From Nocardiopsis gilva YIM 90087 (GTDB taxonomy: Bacteria > Actinomycetota > Actinomycetes > Streptosporangiales > Streptosporangiaceae), in NCBI RefSeq assembly GCF_002263495.1, contig NZ_CP022753.1:1488001-1552000 (forward strand): DNA of 64,000 nt, written 5' to 3'. Shown piece after piece: positions 7,641 to 17,183 of this stretch. The position numbers were made by a program, and so were the translations under genes. Within the stretch, counting starts at the first letter, position 1; every line of letters begins with the position of its first letter. The notes under the pieces are model-generated. The model searched no databases. It saw only the letters and a program-made list of their open reading frames with translations, and was not told the DNA's origin.

Positions 7641-8792
7641 ATGAGCGAGCCGGACAGAACCACGGACGTGGCGGAACCGACCCCCGGCGCGTTCGAGGAG
7701 AAACACCCGTCGGACTTGTCTCTGTCCGACAGCGGACCTGAGCTGCTGGGCAAGACATTTCGGGCCTACATCCGCCATCTCTGGCCTCTGGTCGTCGCTG
7801 TGGGAGTCCCCCTCGCTCTCTTGGTCCTGCTGGTCCAGCCAGGCATGGTGTGGATGACGCGTGACGCCGTCTACGTCAACGGTTCCCTTGAGCTGCTCTC
7901 CGCCCCGGATACCTCCATGCTCTGGACCGCCGTGGGGTTCACCGTGTTCGGTCTGCTCTGCGTTCCGATACCTGTGGGAGCTTTGGTGCTGCTCGGTGGA
8001 GGTGCGCTGCTGGGCCGCACGGTGTCAGTGCGTGATGCCTGGTGTGGGGCGCTACGTCGCTACTTCACCACCCTGACCTGGATCGTCGTGATGATCCTCC
8101 TTGTTGCGACGGCGCTCGCGGCGATCCTGGGGTTGGGGCTGGGGATGCTCACCGAGCCTCCGGAGTGGCTGGAGCCGCTGACCGAGCTCCCGGTATGGCT
8201 GGCAACAGGGATGATTCTGCTGCCTCTCCTGCTGCTCGTGGTACCAGCGACGGTCATGTTGCCGGTGGCTCTGTTGGAGGGGCACGGGCCATTGCGGGGC
8301 CTGGCGGTCGCTTGGCGGATGGGGCGGTACCGCCGACGCGTGCATGTACTGTTCGCGATCGCGTTCTTCGGAGTCTCGTCTTTGGCGAGCAGGGGCCTGG
8401 CCTGGGCGTTGCAATCCCAGCTGGGGTGGGGCGACGGACACCCGATATCTCTCGGCGTCAGCTTCCTGGTATGCCTTCTGGCAACACCCCTGTCGGTGCT
8501 GCTGATGTGCGCCCCGGTGGTCTTCCAGAAGCATTACCCAAAGGTGTCCACTGCGCCCCAGGTGCCGCGGAATTTGAATCTCGCCTGGGTCGAAAAGGAA
8601 CTACCAAAGGTCCACCTTGGGGGACGCTCGTGGGCGGTCATGCCCCTGCCTGCGCTGGTCAGCGTGCTGCTTCTACCGCCGTTGGTCGGCTCGGCCGCGG
8701 TGTGGGCCAATACCTTCGACACACCGCACATGACGTCTAGCCCGATCGAGTCGGTGCGCGGCGATGAGCTCATGGTCGACCTGTCGCCCTAG
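7641..8792 (+). CDS. Module A: N-terminal membrane half of a membrane/propeller protein, cut by an amber codon
   Basis: 383 residues from ATG 7641 with AGGGGAG at 7631-7637. After an acidic 40-residue head come about seven membrane spans (near 47-66, 94-124, 145-170, 185-211, 233-256, 270-296, 331-355). The cytoplasmic signature EGHGPLRGLAVAWRMGRY resembles membrane domains of the glycerophosphodiester-phosphodiesterase/YIP1 type. The frame stops at TAG 8790-8792 after VDLSP. The paralogue at 30700-32973 reads VDLSPQG straight on into a propeller domain, so this stop most likely arose from a CAG. The N-terminal half may still be made as a truncated membrane protein. Confidence 0.75.
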   Translation: MSEPDRTTDVAEPTPGAFEEKHPSDLSLSDSGPELLGKTFRAYIRHLWPLVVAVGVPLALLVLLVQPGMVWMTRDAVYVNGSLELLSAPDTSMLWTAVGFTVFGLLCVPIPVGALVLLGGGALLGRTVSVRDAWCGALRRYFTTLTWIVVMILLVATALAAILGLGLGMLTEPPEWLEPLTELPVWLATGMILLPLLLLVVPATVMLPVALLEGHGPLRGLAVAWRMGRYRRRVHVLFAIAFFGVSSLASRGLAWALQSQLGWGDGHPISLGVSFLVCLLATPLSVLLMCAPVVFQKHYPKVSTAPQVPRNLNLAWVEKELPKVHLGGRSWAVMPLPALVSVLLLPPLVGSAAVWANTFDTPHMTSSPIESVRGDELMVDLSP

Positions 8793-9929
8793 GGCCCCCG
8801 CACCCTGGTCTCGGTGGCCAGACGCGGAGTGTACGTCGAGGAATGCGACCCCGAGTGCACGCCTGGGGCAGAGTTCGAGACAGACGAGTTTGGTGGCGCG
8901 GTGACGGCCACCGACAGCGGCTTTGTGCACACAGGATGGCAGGAATTCCGGTACGACCACGGCTCCGGTAAGAGCCACTACGCCCCTCACCCGGACTCCG
9001 GGCTGTATCTGTGGGAATGCCAAAGCGCCCAGGAGTGTGATGACGGCGACGGAACCCAGGTCCGGTCCTTTGGAGGGCTCCTGTACGGCACCTACTCTGC
9101 GCTGACGCCCCTGGGAAAGGGCCTGGTCATCGTTTCTTATGTGCGCCCCGATGATGAGAAGGATGTCAAAGAAGTCTCGGGCGGGGATACGGGCGGGCTG
9201 CGCGCGGATGTGTGTAAGGACCTTGCGTGTACCGATCCGCAAACGGTGCCGCTGCCAAACGACATCACCGTTGGCAGTACCAAGCTTGACGGCCCCTTCC
9301 TGGACGTAGCCGCCGCGCCCGGGGGCGGCTTCGCCATCGCCGCCTACGACGCCAACTTCGGTTCGCTCAACGTGATCGCCTGCGCGGACTCCGAGTGTGC
9401 GGAACCGAAGGTGACGCCCGTGGTGGGGGACCAGTTTCGGCGGGAGTACCAGGAACGCTTGAGATCACGATTCGGCGCGCGGATCGAGTACCGGCCCGAC
9501 GGCACGCCCGTGCTTGCTTACCGCGACGCCAAGAGCGGCGGGGCGCACGTGGTCAACTGCCACGACAGCGCCTGCACCGACTTCACCGATCGAGCGATCA
9601 CCGGCCCCGGCTGGGCGCGCCCCGTCCCTGGCCTGGCGGTCGACTCGCACGGTAACCCGCAACTGGTCACGTTCGACATGGTCAACGAGCGGCTAGTGCT
9701 GATGTCCTGCCTGGATGGTGACTGCGCCGATGCCATCACCACCCCGCTGAGGGGGTTCACCGAGGTGCCTGCAGTGAGTGCACTCGGTCTGGACAGCGAA
9801 GACCGGCCGCACATCGTATGGGGTCAGATAGAGGACGCCCCTCTCGCCACCAGGACCAGTGCGGAGTACCTGCGGTGTGCGGAAGCGTTGTGTGGAGCGC
9901 AGTCAGACCCCATAGTCGACAGTGAATAG
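8793..9929 (+). pseudogene. Module A: C-terminal propeller half, downstream of the amber codon
   Basis: It is in the same frame as the membrane half. Open reading resumes directly after TAG, with a GTG at 8814 but no ribosome site. It carries seven Cys pairs spaced along the chain (CDPEC, CQSAQEC, CKDLAC, CADSEC, CHDSAC, CLDGDC, CAEALC), one per presumed propeller blade, plus strand motifs such as GLAVDSHGNPQLVTFD. There is no further lesion, so the break looks recent, or could be a sequencing error; readthrough would give a 762-residue protein. Its 3' end overlaps the convergent PQQ-like gene by 27 bases. Confidence 0.7.
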
Positions 9930-11318
9930 GCGGGGTGAGACGCACTCCTGCCACACGGCGGGCGAGTTCATGCGCTGTGAGCGCATCCCGTCGGGAGCAC
10001 AACCCTGGTACACACCGACGACCTCACCCTCCTCGGTCAGGTAGGAGGTCAGGTACCGCGTTCCGGCCCCCATGTCGATGGCAAGCTTGCCTACCCCTGG
10101 ACCGTACGCCTCGACCGGAGCTGTTCTGCGATCCGCGTCCGACGCGGGCTTGTGCTCGCGCCAGGGGTAGGAGGCTCCGAACGCGTCGATCAGCGCCGTA
10201 GTGGCTCCCAAGACATCGTCATCAACGATCGCGCCGGTGCGTGCGTCCAGGCTCTGGTAGCCGTGCTGGTCGTGGAAGTAGACGAGGGTGGTGCCGTCTC
10301 GTTCGACGAGGGAAAGGATGACCGCCTTCTCGGGGTGTTCCCACAGCAACTCACCGGTTTTGGCGTCCAGCCCACTGAGTGGTTCGCCGGAGCACTGGTC
10401 CAACGGCTCTGGGCAATCAGAGGAGCCGAGGATAAGTTCACCGGACTCGGTCGCATGGAGGCGATACTTCGCCTGCAGCCCATCGGGCACGACGAAGTCG
10501 GAGATTTCACGGCCGTCGGCAGGGTCGATGAGGAAGACGCGCTCTGATTCGTCCTCGTCCTCACCCTCTTCCTCCACCACGTAGAGCACGTCATCGGTGA
10601 ACGCGTACGCCTCGCCAAGCCCAGGTAGGTCCGCGGACCACTCAACCTCACCATTGGGTACCTTGACGAGGAAATACCCGTACTGCCCCCTCTTGAGCCC
10701 TCCATCGAGCTCCTTCTCCAACAGCACATGGGTGCCGTTAGCAGGGTCGTCATCGCTGAGGCTGACTCTCACTCGTATCGGGATGTCGATGCGCTGCCAG
10801 CGCGGGCTATCCTTCGTCGGGTTCACCAGGTAAAGCAACGCTTCGTCCCCGTCCCGGTTGTCCCGCGCGTACACGACCAGTGTGTCGCCGACCACCTGCA
10901 CCGCCTCCACGGCCTTGGGCCGTTTCGGATCAATGTCCTCGGTCCACAGCAAATTGCCGGTCTCGGCGTCGACGGCCCTGAACCGTTCGTGTTCGTAGTA
11001 GTAGAGAGTGCCGTTGTGGGCCACCGCGCGGGGAGTGGGGTACTCGTTGCCGAGCACCTCCGACTCCGGCAGGACAGTCGCCTGGCCGTCGTCATCGCGG
11101 TACAAGTAGTAATTGCCCGTGAGTGGCAGTGACCAGCGCAGTGCCCCGGCCTCCCCGCAGTTGTCCGCGTCCTCGCAGGTGACGAGTTTGTTGGGGCTGA
11201 TCACCGAGGGGGCGAGTGCGGCCGGGTCGGCTTCGTCCTCCGGGGTGCAAGCGGTGAGCGAGACAACACAGACGAACCCGACCAATGGGGCGATCCAACC
11301 TTTGGGCATGCGACGCAT
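9903..11318 (-). CDS. Module A: PQQ-like beta-propeller lipoprotein
   Basis: About 471 residues. The signal IAPLVGFVCVVSLTAC ends in a lipobox, so the protein should be lipid-anchored outside. Blades carry the PQQ-repeat signature: FRAVDAETGNLLWTEDI, GLDAKTGELLWEHPE and YQSLDARTGAIV. There is an acidic insert (EEEGEDEDESE). Start choice is uncertain: ATG 11318, 11309 and 11348 are all possible and none has a good ribosome site; 11318 gives a normal signal length. It converges on the membrane/propeller gene with overlapping 3' ends. The paralogue in module B is cut by an IS element, so this is the only intact copy of the pair. PQQ-like propellers of this kind are usually structural or binding rather than redox enzymes. 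Confidence 0.8.
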   Translation of the reverse strand: MRRMPKGWIAPLVGFVCVVSLTACTPEDEADPAALAPSVISPNKLVTCEDADNCGEAGALRWSLPLTGNYYLYRDDDGQATVLPESEVLGNEYPTPRAVAHNGTLYYYEHERFRAVDAETGNLLWTEDIDPKRPKAVEAVQVVGDTLVVYARDNRDGDEALLYLVNPTKDSPRWQRIDIPIRVRVSLSDDDPANGTHVLLEKELDGGLKRGQYGYFLVKVPNGEVEWSADLPGLGEAYAFTDDVLYVVEEEGEDEDESERVFLIDPADGREISDFVVPDGLQAKYRLHATESGELILGSSDCPEPLDQCSGEPLSGLDAKTGELLWEHPEKAVILSLVERDGTTLVYFHDQHGYQSLDARTGAIVDDDVLGATTALIDAFGASYPWREHKPASDADRRTAPVEAYGPGVGKLAIDMGAGTRYLTSYLTEEGEVVGVYQGCAPDGMRSQRMNSPAVWQECVSPRLFTVDYGV

Positions 11319-12336
11319 CGTAGCTACGCCCGCACTGGGACGGCGCATGCCCCTATTCCCACCAGCCGGTTCCAGCATGGTGATCGGCGGGACACCCGAG
11401 CATCGGGAATTCTCAGGAGCTCCGCGCTACCGGGCACTGGCTGATCAGGGGGAGCGCGTCGGCAAGACTCCCCAGGCCTGAGCCCCACACCCGACACGCC
11501 TTTGCGCCCGTCGAGGCCTGCCCACTATCCCGATACATCCGGCGCCGCAGACGGAAACACCACGCTCCCACGAGAGTCGCGACCCTGTCGTCCTGGCCCG
11601 CCCGTCAACTCGTCCCGCGACGAGTGGAGACGCGCCCACCTCGCCTTCAAACGCGGCGTCCCCTACAGAAGCACGACAGAGAGCCCGCGTGAGCGACTCG
11701 AGGCGGGGGCCGTGCGCCGCACGTCGCCGCGTAGTGGCGATGCCTACATCTCCATGGCCGAAAGCGGACAGTAGGTAACGCAGCGCAGTCAGCTGCTGCA
11801 TTGACATCGGAACATATTGCCCTGAGGCGAGTGCCCGTCCGGCCGAGCGTTCCCGAACTACATCCCTTGCTAGGAACCCGATGTAGAGGACGTACTCCAC
11901 GAGCAGCCCTCCGTGATCAGCTGGTCACCCACGCTGATCACGGTCTTATTCTGATCACAGGCCGCTAGGGGCGGATTCACGAGCGTCATCTAGGGATGGT
12001 AGAACAACCTGGATGCCCTTGCAGTTGGGGGAAGTGCGCCGTGCTCAGGGGCAGCTCCTAGGTAGCTGACGAGCTCCGAGTACGAGACTCCATCGTCATG
12101 CATCTGGTTGCTGCCGATCTCGGGCGCAACTTCACCGGGCATCGAGGAAGGTAACCGTATGTCTCACAAAGCCGATGATGACCCAACCAGATGCTGCTTC
12201 GATCGTGTCAACTTGCCAATATCAGGTATCAACCTACGTTGATTTCTTCCTGAGATCTCAAAATCGACCGATCAGGCGCTCGGCATACTCGATGAGACTG
12301 CTTGCCAAGTGGAGATAACAAGCTAGGGAATGATCT
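11319..12336. other. 1-kb intergenic stretch before the low-GC island
   Basis: A minus-strand open frame covers 11445-11900, but only its first 60 codons look protein-like and it has no ribosome site or recognisable family. From about 12100 the composition shifts toward A/T, marking the left edge of the type VII-associated island. The only other feature I support is the promoter at 12213-12240. Confidence 0.35.
12213..12240 (+). promoter_or_regulatory. Putative promoter of the type VII-associated operon
   Basis: TTGCCA (12213-12218), a 16-base spacer and TACGTT (12235-12240) fit a sigma-70-type promoter about 97 bases before GTG 12337. Support is sequence pattern only. Confidence 0.35.
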
Positions 12337-12669
12337 GTGGGTAAGAAAGACGGAGTAGGAAGTAATCCTAACGAAGCCCTCAGCAAGGGCGATACGGCTG
12401 AGGCTTTGGCTAACGCAATGAATAATCTGGACGGGAGATTCGAGGATGTTGTCTCCGATGCCGGGGCGGCTGCTAAAGAGGGTCTTAAATCGTCCTACGT
12501 AAACTACGCTGAGTGGCGCATGAGTTTCATCAAAGAGCTGCAGGTGCACGGACAGAATCTTTCCGAAAATCTTAAAGCTGGGGCTGGAGAAACGAAGAAG
12601 ACAGACGATGATAACACGAACGACTTCGAATCTTCACGCCGAGGTCTGTCTAGAAGTGTGAATCACTGA
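12337..12669 (+). CDS. WXG100-like type VII secretion protein
   Basis: 110 residues from GTG 12337 with AGGGAA at 12325-12330. The protein is short, helical and hydrophilic. Two amphipathic helices (about 18-45 and 50-85) are joined near YVNYAEW, and the C-terminal segment GQNLSENLKAGAGETKKTDDDN matches the layout of ESX/EspC-type WXG100 relatives, where the second helix ends in a short polar tail. There is no canonical WxG. It has no signal peptide, as expected for type VII substrates. The next gene starts 32 bases downstream and is a known companion type. Codon use is low-GC, unlike the surroundings. Confidence 0.6.
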   Translation: MGKKDGVGSNPNEALSKGDTAEALANAMNNLDGRFEDVVSDAGAAAKEGLKSSYVNYAEWRMSFIKELQVHGQNLSENLKAGAGETKKTDDDNTNDFESSRRGLSRSVNH

Positions 12670-12701
12670 AACCTGTTCGGACTAAAAAATAGGAGGAAGA
12701 A

Positions 12702-15380
12702 ATGGCGAAAATCGAACTCGACTTCACACCGAAGGATACCGATGCGGATCCGGGTGAGATCAAAGACAGCCATGAAGATCTCAAGGGACTAAACAAGCGA
12801 ATGCTTGGCCAGTCGAAGGACCTGTCGGGGCAGTTCAACAGTACGTCCATGGAGTTTTCAGAGGCAGTTGCCTGGAACATTACGGATGAGTCCAAATACA
12901 ACTCCAACAAGTGGATAAACGCAAGTGAATCAGTTATGTTCTGTGCTTTTGTCACGGAATTCTGGCATGGATGCGTAAACGACTTCAAGAAAAAAAGAAA
13001 GCAAATCGTTGAAGATTGGGAAGATGCAAAAAAGGCTGCAGAAAAAGCCGTGCCTGATGACTACGAAGATGTTCCTATCACTGAGAGCAATCACCCGAGT
13101 CATGCCCCCGGAAACGACAGTGCAACTAAAAAAGCTGTAGAGGCCTACTATGGCCTGGTGAGAAAGAGAGGAGAGCTCAAGAAAGAAGACAGCACAAATT
13201 GGAGTAATCTACAGGAAGGAAAGGACGAAGTCGAGTCTCAGCTTAAAGGAGGTCCGAATGTCGAGAATATCAAGAAACTAATGGACGCTGGCTATGTAGA
13301 CATGGCCTTCTTTAATCTGCGAGGGACTGATTTCTATCTGAACAAAATCGACACAAAAAACGTCGAGAAGTGGCCAGATAAGCTGTCGAAGTACTGGTCG
13401 GGAGAGAAGGAGCTCGACAGCGAGTACTACAGCATGATGATGCTCCTGAACATCATCGGCTACGAGTCTTCGCGCGTGCAGGCGCTGAGAGACTCTTCGA
13501 ATCCTCCGCAACTTGACAAAAAATATAGGGATTACCTGAAGAAATTTTATTCGGGAACCGAAAATGGGTGGGGCGCCAGTGGAAACACTCTGGACCTTGC
13601 GAACTTGATCGACGGCAGCGATCTGGAGAGATCCGAGAAGGACGCAGCGCTAGGAGCCATCGGTGGCGGGCTTCTTACGCTATCAGATGAGAAAATTGGG
13701 GGAGGATTCGAAGAACTTCCCGAAAGTATTCGAAAGGCATCATCGGGTTCCTTTGTTTGGAATATTAAATCCCCTGAGGATGGATACGATACTGCCAATT
13801 GGATTGAGGACTACAAAAAACTCTCGAAGCTACTTGGTAACGCGCCTGAGAACCTTCAGGGTGGTAAAGACTTTTCAGCCGGAATCAGCATTTCCATAGG
13901 TCAGCATCTAAAATCGGACTCAAAGGATTGGATAGATGAAGACGCTGCTGGCCACCTTGTGGAAGTTGCAGCCCGGAATAAAGACGCCAACCATGGGATT
14001 CTGACAGACGACTACACCCATCCCTACATCGAAAACGCAGACCTAGACGATAAGGAGCTGAAAAAGCTCAAGTCGTTGAATAGTGACGCTGTCGAAGGGC
14101 TGTTGAAATATGAGTGGCCAGATAAGGATGAAAATGGAAATGAAAGCTGGATGAAGGATGGTAAGCCTGTCACTGGACTGATTGACTGGTTGGCTGATGA
14201 CGCCCTTGAGGACAACCCAGAAGTGCGTAGGCGGGCTGGTGAGGCCAGCGAAGGTCTTATCTCGATGATAACTACAGACGAAATGTTTAAGAGCCTTACG
14301 GATACCGGGATCAAGACGTCTGGCGATGACAACGCCACGTTCAGCCGTGTGAATCCTGAGATTTGTGAAAAGCTAGCCAATATCTTCTACTCGCATATAG
14401 ACGATTTCGGGATAGAGTCGGATAGCCCCCGCGATAATAAGTTCGTCATCAGCGATGATCCGAATAAGGATGAACTGACTGTGGACTCGAGGTCCCGCGC
14501 TCGCTTCATGCAGTATCTTGTCGCAAATGAGGAAACTGCAGAGAACCTTATCCAGGCTGTTGAAGCGAAACAGGACAGCACATTCAACGAATATATGAAG
14601 AATGGGGAAAATCCCACGGATAATGCTGGGAATTCGGGTCGGCTTAAGGGGCTGCTTGACGCATCTATCATAAATGAATCATTGGAACGTTTTGATGATG
14701 ACAAGAAAGCCTATGAAGCTGAAATTAAACTCAAGAAGAAGGCAATGGATAAGGTCATTGATCTCAGTCAGGCCGATAGAATTCCCGGCTGGCAGTACTA
14801 TGGAAATGATTTGAAGAAATCATTGACAGACGTCGTCGCGAAGGGGATGACAGAGAAGTATGAGCCTATCCATGGAAACCTGAAGGAAACCCCTGAAATC
14901 CTAAAGTATAGTAAGAACGGGAGTAAGCTAGACTTTCAACTGAAAGCCTTGGATTATCTTGAATCTCATGGGGAAATAGAAATGGAGGACATTTCCTCGG
15001 ATCTAAAGAAAGGCGATAAATTGCTCTCGTCTGGAGATTTCGATCAGGGTGAATTTTCAAGAAGAAGGACTAGTGCGGAGGATGATCTGCAGTCTATCTC
15101 TGCCAAGCGTCCTGCAAGGGACCCGGATAGCGATGAATTCCACTATGCTTCTATCAAAGATATTCCCATTGGTGAGAGGGACTACTACAAATTTGGATCA
15201 GATTTTGTCGACAAGTATTCCGGTGAGCATTGGGATGGTTATGAGTACTATCTCAACAAGTATCGTAGCAATGATGTTAACGACTATGAGACCTTTGAAA
15301 AGGGTGAGGACATCAACGCCCTCCCATATTATGATCCGTCGTCCGACGATGACAAGGAGGAGAAAAAGGACGAGGACTAA
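12702..15380 (+). CDS. Large TPR-region protein of the type VII-associated class
   Basis: 892 residues with a strong ribosome site, AGGAGG at 12691-12696. The N-terminal 120 residues form a WXG100-like helical unit (DLSGQFNSTSMEFSEAVAWN, then FVTEFWHGCVNDFKKKRKQI). The body resembles actinobacterial proteins annotated as TPR repeat region-containing: IGGGLLTLSDEKIGGGFEEL near residue 315, LQGGKDFSAGISI near 385, ANHGILTDDYTHP, GLIDWLADDA, and RARFMQYLVANEE. The C-terminus is highly acidic. No enzymatic motif is seen. In relatives this class sits beside WXG100 genes, so it is probably a type VII cargo or cargo-associated protein. Base composition is near 50 percent GC by eye, which points to horizontal acquisition. 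Confidence 0.65.
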   Translation: MAKIELDFTPKDTDADPGEIKDSHEDLKGLNKRMLGQSKDLSGQFNSTSMEFSEAVAWNITDESKYNSNKWINASESVMFCAFVTEFWHGCVNDFKKKRKQIVEDWEDAKKAAEKAVPDDYEDVPITESNHPSHAPGNDSATKKAVEAYYGLVRKRGELKKEDSTNWSNLQEGKDEVESQLKGGPNVENIKKLMDAGYVDMAFFNLRGTDFYLNKIDTKNVEKWPDKLSKYWSGEKELDSEYYSMMMLLNIIGYESSRVQALRDSSNPPQLDKKYRDYLKKFYSGTENGWGASGNTLDLANLIDGSDLERSEKDAALGAIGGGLLTLSDEKIGGGFEELPESIRKASSGSFVWNIKSPEDGYDTANWIEDYKKLSKLLGNAPENLQGGKDFSAGISISIGQHLKSDSKDWIDEDAAGHLVEVAARNKDANHGILTDDYTHPYIENADLDDKELKKLKSLNSDAVEGLLKYEWPDKDENGNESWMKDGKPVTGLIDWLADDALEDNPEVRRRAGEASEGLISMITTDEMFKSLTDTGIKTSGDDNATFSRVNPEICEKLANIFYSHIDDFGIESDSPRDNKFVISDDPNKDELTVDSRSRARFMQYLVANEETAENLIQAVEAKQDSTFNEYMKNGENPTDNAGNSGRLKGLLDASIINESLERFDDDKKAYEAEIKLKKKAMDKVIDLSQADRIPGWQYYGNDLKKSLTDVVAKGMTEKYEPIHGNLKETPEILKYSKNGSKLDFQLKALDYLESHGEIEMEDISSDLKKGDKLLSSGDFDQGEFSRRRTSAEDDLQSISAKRPARDPDSDEFHYASIKDIPIGERDYYKFGSDFVDKYSGEHWDGYEYYLNKYRSNDVNDYETFEKGEDINALPYYDPSSDDDKEEKKDED

Positions 15381-15484
15381 CAGCAGGAGGGCGGCAGGAG
15401 TTTCGTGAAAAGTTTGTAGCTTGAAGTTGGCTGTCTGTTCGGGATGATAAATCGATTTGATTTATGTGTTAGTAAGGAGGTCTT

Positions 15485-16147
15485 GTGCCTTTTTATTCAA
15501 GGCGTCTGAGTTCTGTGTATCGGGTAATTGGATCTGCGACAGCATCCCTTGCGTTGCTTGCGGCGGTCTCTGCGTGTAGCCCAGGGCCATCCGACGAGGA
15601 TTCTAAGGGATCCAATGGGAAGGGTTCTGAAAAGTCGTCGTTAGAAGTCGAATCGGCGCAGTTGGCTCCGGAGGACCTTTGCGAAGTTCTGCCGAATGTC
15701 CTGTTGGAGAAACTACTCGATCCTTCGGGGCGGGACGAAGTCTCAGATGCAGCTCGAAGCGACAGCAGTCCATTAGAGCAACAACCTAGAGACGAAGTGT
15801 CGATGGACTGCTCCTGGAATGTAGTTGATTTGAAGGATCGAGAGCGGCGCAAGCTTTCTATATACTTGAAGATATCGGATCAACCGCAGGAGGAATTCGT
15901 TTTTAGTGTCGGAAATGATGCTGAGACTGTGCCGGGGGTTGGCGAGAAGGCAGTTATCGAGTTCGATGGAAGGTCTTCTTACTATGCATCCAATCTATCG
16001 TCTTTCGAGGGACGTTACGGTATCTATGTAAGGTATTTTGGTGTCAATATTGATACCCGGGAGTCAATCTACGATAGGAGCGAACTGCGCGAATCGGCGA
16101 CAAATGTCTCAAAGCGGCTCCTCGGTGAGCTCAAGTCAATGAATTGA
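15485..16147 (+). CDS. DUF3558-like lipoprotein
   Basis: 220 residues from GTG 15485, directly after AAGGAGG at 15474-15480. The signal ASLALLAAVSAC ends in a lipobox (Cys31). After a polar Ser/Gly linker the domain has features of DUF3558: LCEVLPNVLLEKLL, a central DCSWN, a strand RRKLSIYLKI, and VPGVGEKAVIEF. DUF3558 lipoproteins are common next to type VII or surface genes in actinomycetes; their biochemical role is unknown. It ends the low-GC three-gene set and probably shares its transcript, although the gap from the preceding gene is 104 bases. Confidence 0.7.
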   Translation: MPFYSRRLSSVYRVIGSATASLALLAAVSACSPGPSDEDSKGSNGKGSEKSSLEVESAQLAPEDLCEVLPNVLLEKLLDPSGRDEVSDAARSDSSPLEQQPRDEVSMDCSWNVVDLKDRERRKLSIYLKISDQPQEEFVFSVGNDAETVPGVGEKAVIEFDGRSSYYASNLSSFEGRYGIYVRYFGVNIDTRESIYDRSELRESATNVSKRLLGELKSMN

Positions 16148-17183
16148 ACATTGTTTTCTTGACGGTGTGAAAATGGTGGCGACGATGTGATCAGATTTAT
16201 TTCTGGTCATCAGGAGATCAGCGAGACACGCAGAGGCGTCATGAGGAGAGGAGCGCCTTGTCCGCTGACATAGGCGTGAAGCGCTAGTAGAAGGCGAGGT
16301 GTCGAGCGAGGACCCGGAGGCGAATGGCGGCGACGGAGGACGCTGCAACGTCGGCCTCGGGGCCGCCTGCGCCTGAGCTTGGGCCCCTACCTGCCCGAGT
16401 ACGGCGACATGGCGTCGAGTCGCTCACTGCTCTTCAGCTCGATGGTGGGGCCGCTGCAGCCTGTGGCCGCGAGCAGGAGCGGGGCGAGTAGTGCTGACGC
16501 TCCGACCTGACGGACGAAGGAGTCACCGGGGGCCTTTCTATCGATGTAGCGACCGAGCCTTCGGAGTTTGACTCACGATCTGACGCGACAGAATCGCTCA
16601 GGGTTCCGGCACATTTGCCCCAGGGTGTACGTATCGACGATGTGCCGTCAGTTAGCGGTCGGAAGGGCGGCGTCGTTCCCGCAGGGAGGGGAAGAACCGC
16701 CCGGAACGGAGCTCGGGGATCTTCAACTCCACGTCTCCGGCGGTGGGGGGCGGTGCCCCTGTCCCAGTGGCCGTCGTGGTGAGGGGTGCACTAGTAGGGC
16801 TCGGCGAGGGGTGACCGTTGTGGCCTCGGTCAGCCCTTGGAGCCTCCGCTCCGGAACTGGGCGGATGATGTCGGCGTCTTCGGCGGCTTGTAGAGACCCG
16901 AACAGGCGTTGTACGTCGTGCTGGGACAGAGCCGTGGTGTGCGCGTCCTATCGCGAGGACGTGCATGCTTCCTTTTGACCGCCACGCAAGGGCTCCCGAT
17001 ATTCCAGGCTCGGTGGACAGGTCAGGCGGCCGTCGTGTGCAGTCTTCGTCGCTAACCATCGCAAAAGCGCCACTCACTGTGTCTGACATCATCCGAAACA
17101 GTCTGTCATTCCTTGACTTCGCCGTGTCAGGATCGCTCAAGGCGCTATCGGGTCGATCCCCTATGAACAGGAAGGCAGGCGCA
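16148..17183. other. Intergenic with a decayed duplicate
   Basis: No intact gene is seen. About 250 bases (16409-16660, separate entry) are a degenerate copy of sequence from the 33.9-34.1 kb region. The part from 16660 to 17150 contains an open minus-strand frame that starts well (ELKIPELRSG at its C-terminus) but has no family match or ribosome site and is rejected. Confidence 0.4.
16409..16660 (-). repeat. Degenerate copy of the 33.86-34.11 kb lipoprotein gene start and leader
   Basis: Base-by-base comparison shows the same sequence in the same orientation as about 33855-34112: GCTCTTC, GCTCGATGGTGGGGCCGCTG, GGGGCGAGTAG, GATCTGACGCGACAG, TGTGCCGTCAGT. The last 100 bases differ at about 15 positions by eye. 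Read on the minus strand it contains the GTG start and signal peptide of the lipoprotein (lipobox LAATGC), but a single-base deletion just after the start destroys the frame. The rest of the gene is gone, so this is a relic of a further copy. Confidence 0.75.

Noticed and set aside
11445-11900. Minus-strand open frame starting MEYVLYIGFLARDV
   Set aside because: The first part looks protein-like but the second half is Arg/Gly-rich, and there is no ribosome site. Left as intergenic.
11910-11960. Several TGATCA copies close together
   Set aside because: Short and irregular spacing; no gene start or repeat unit follows, so chance is likely.
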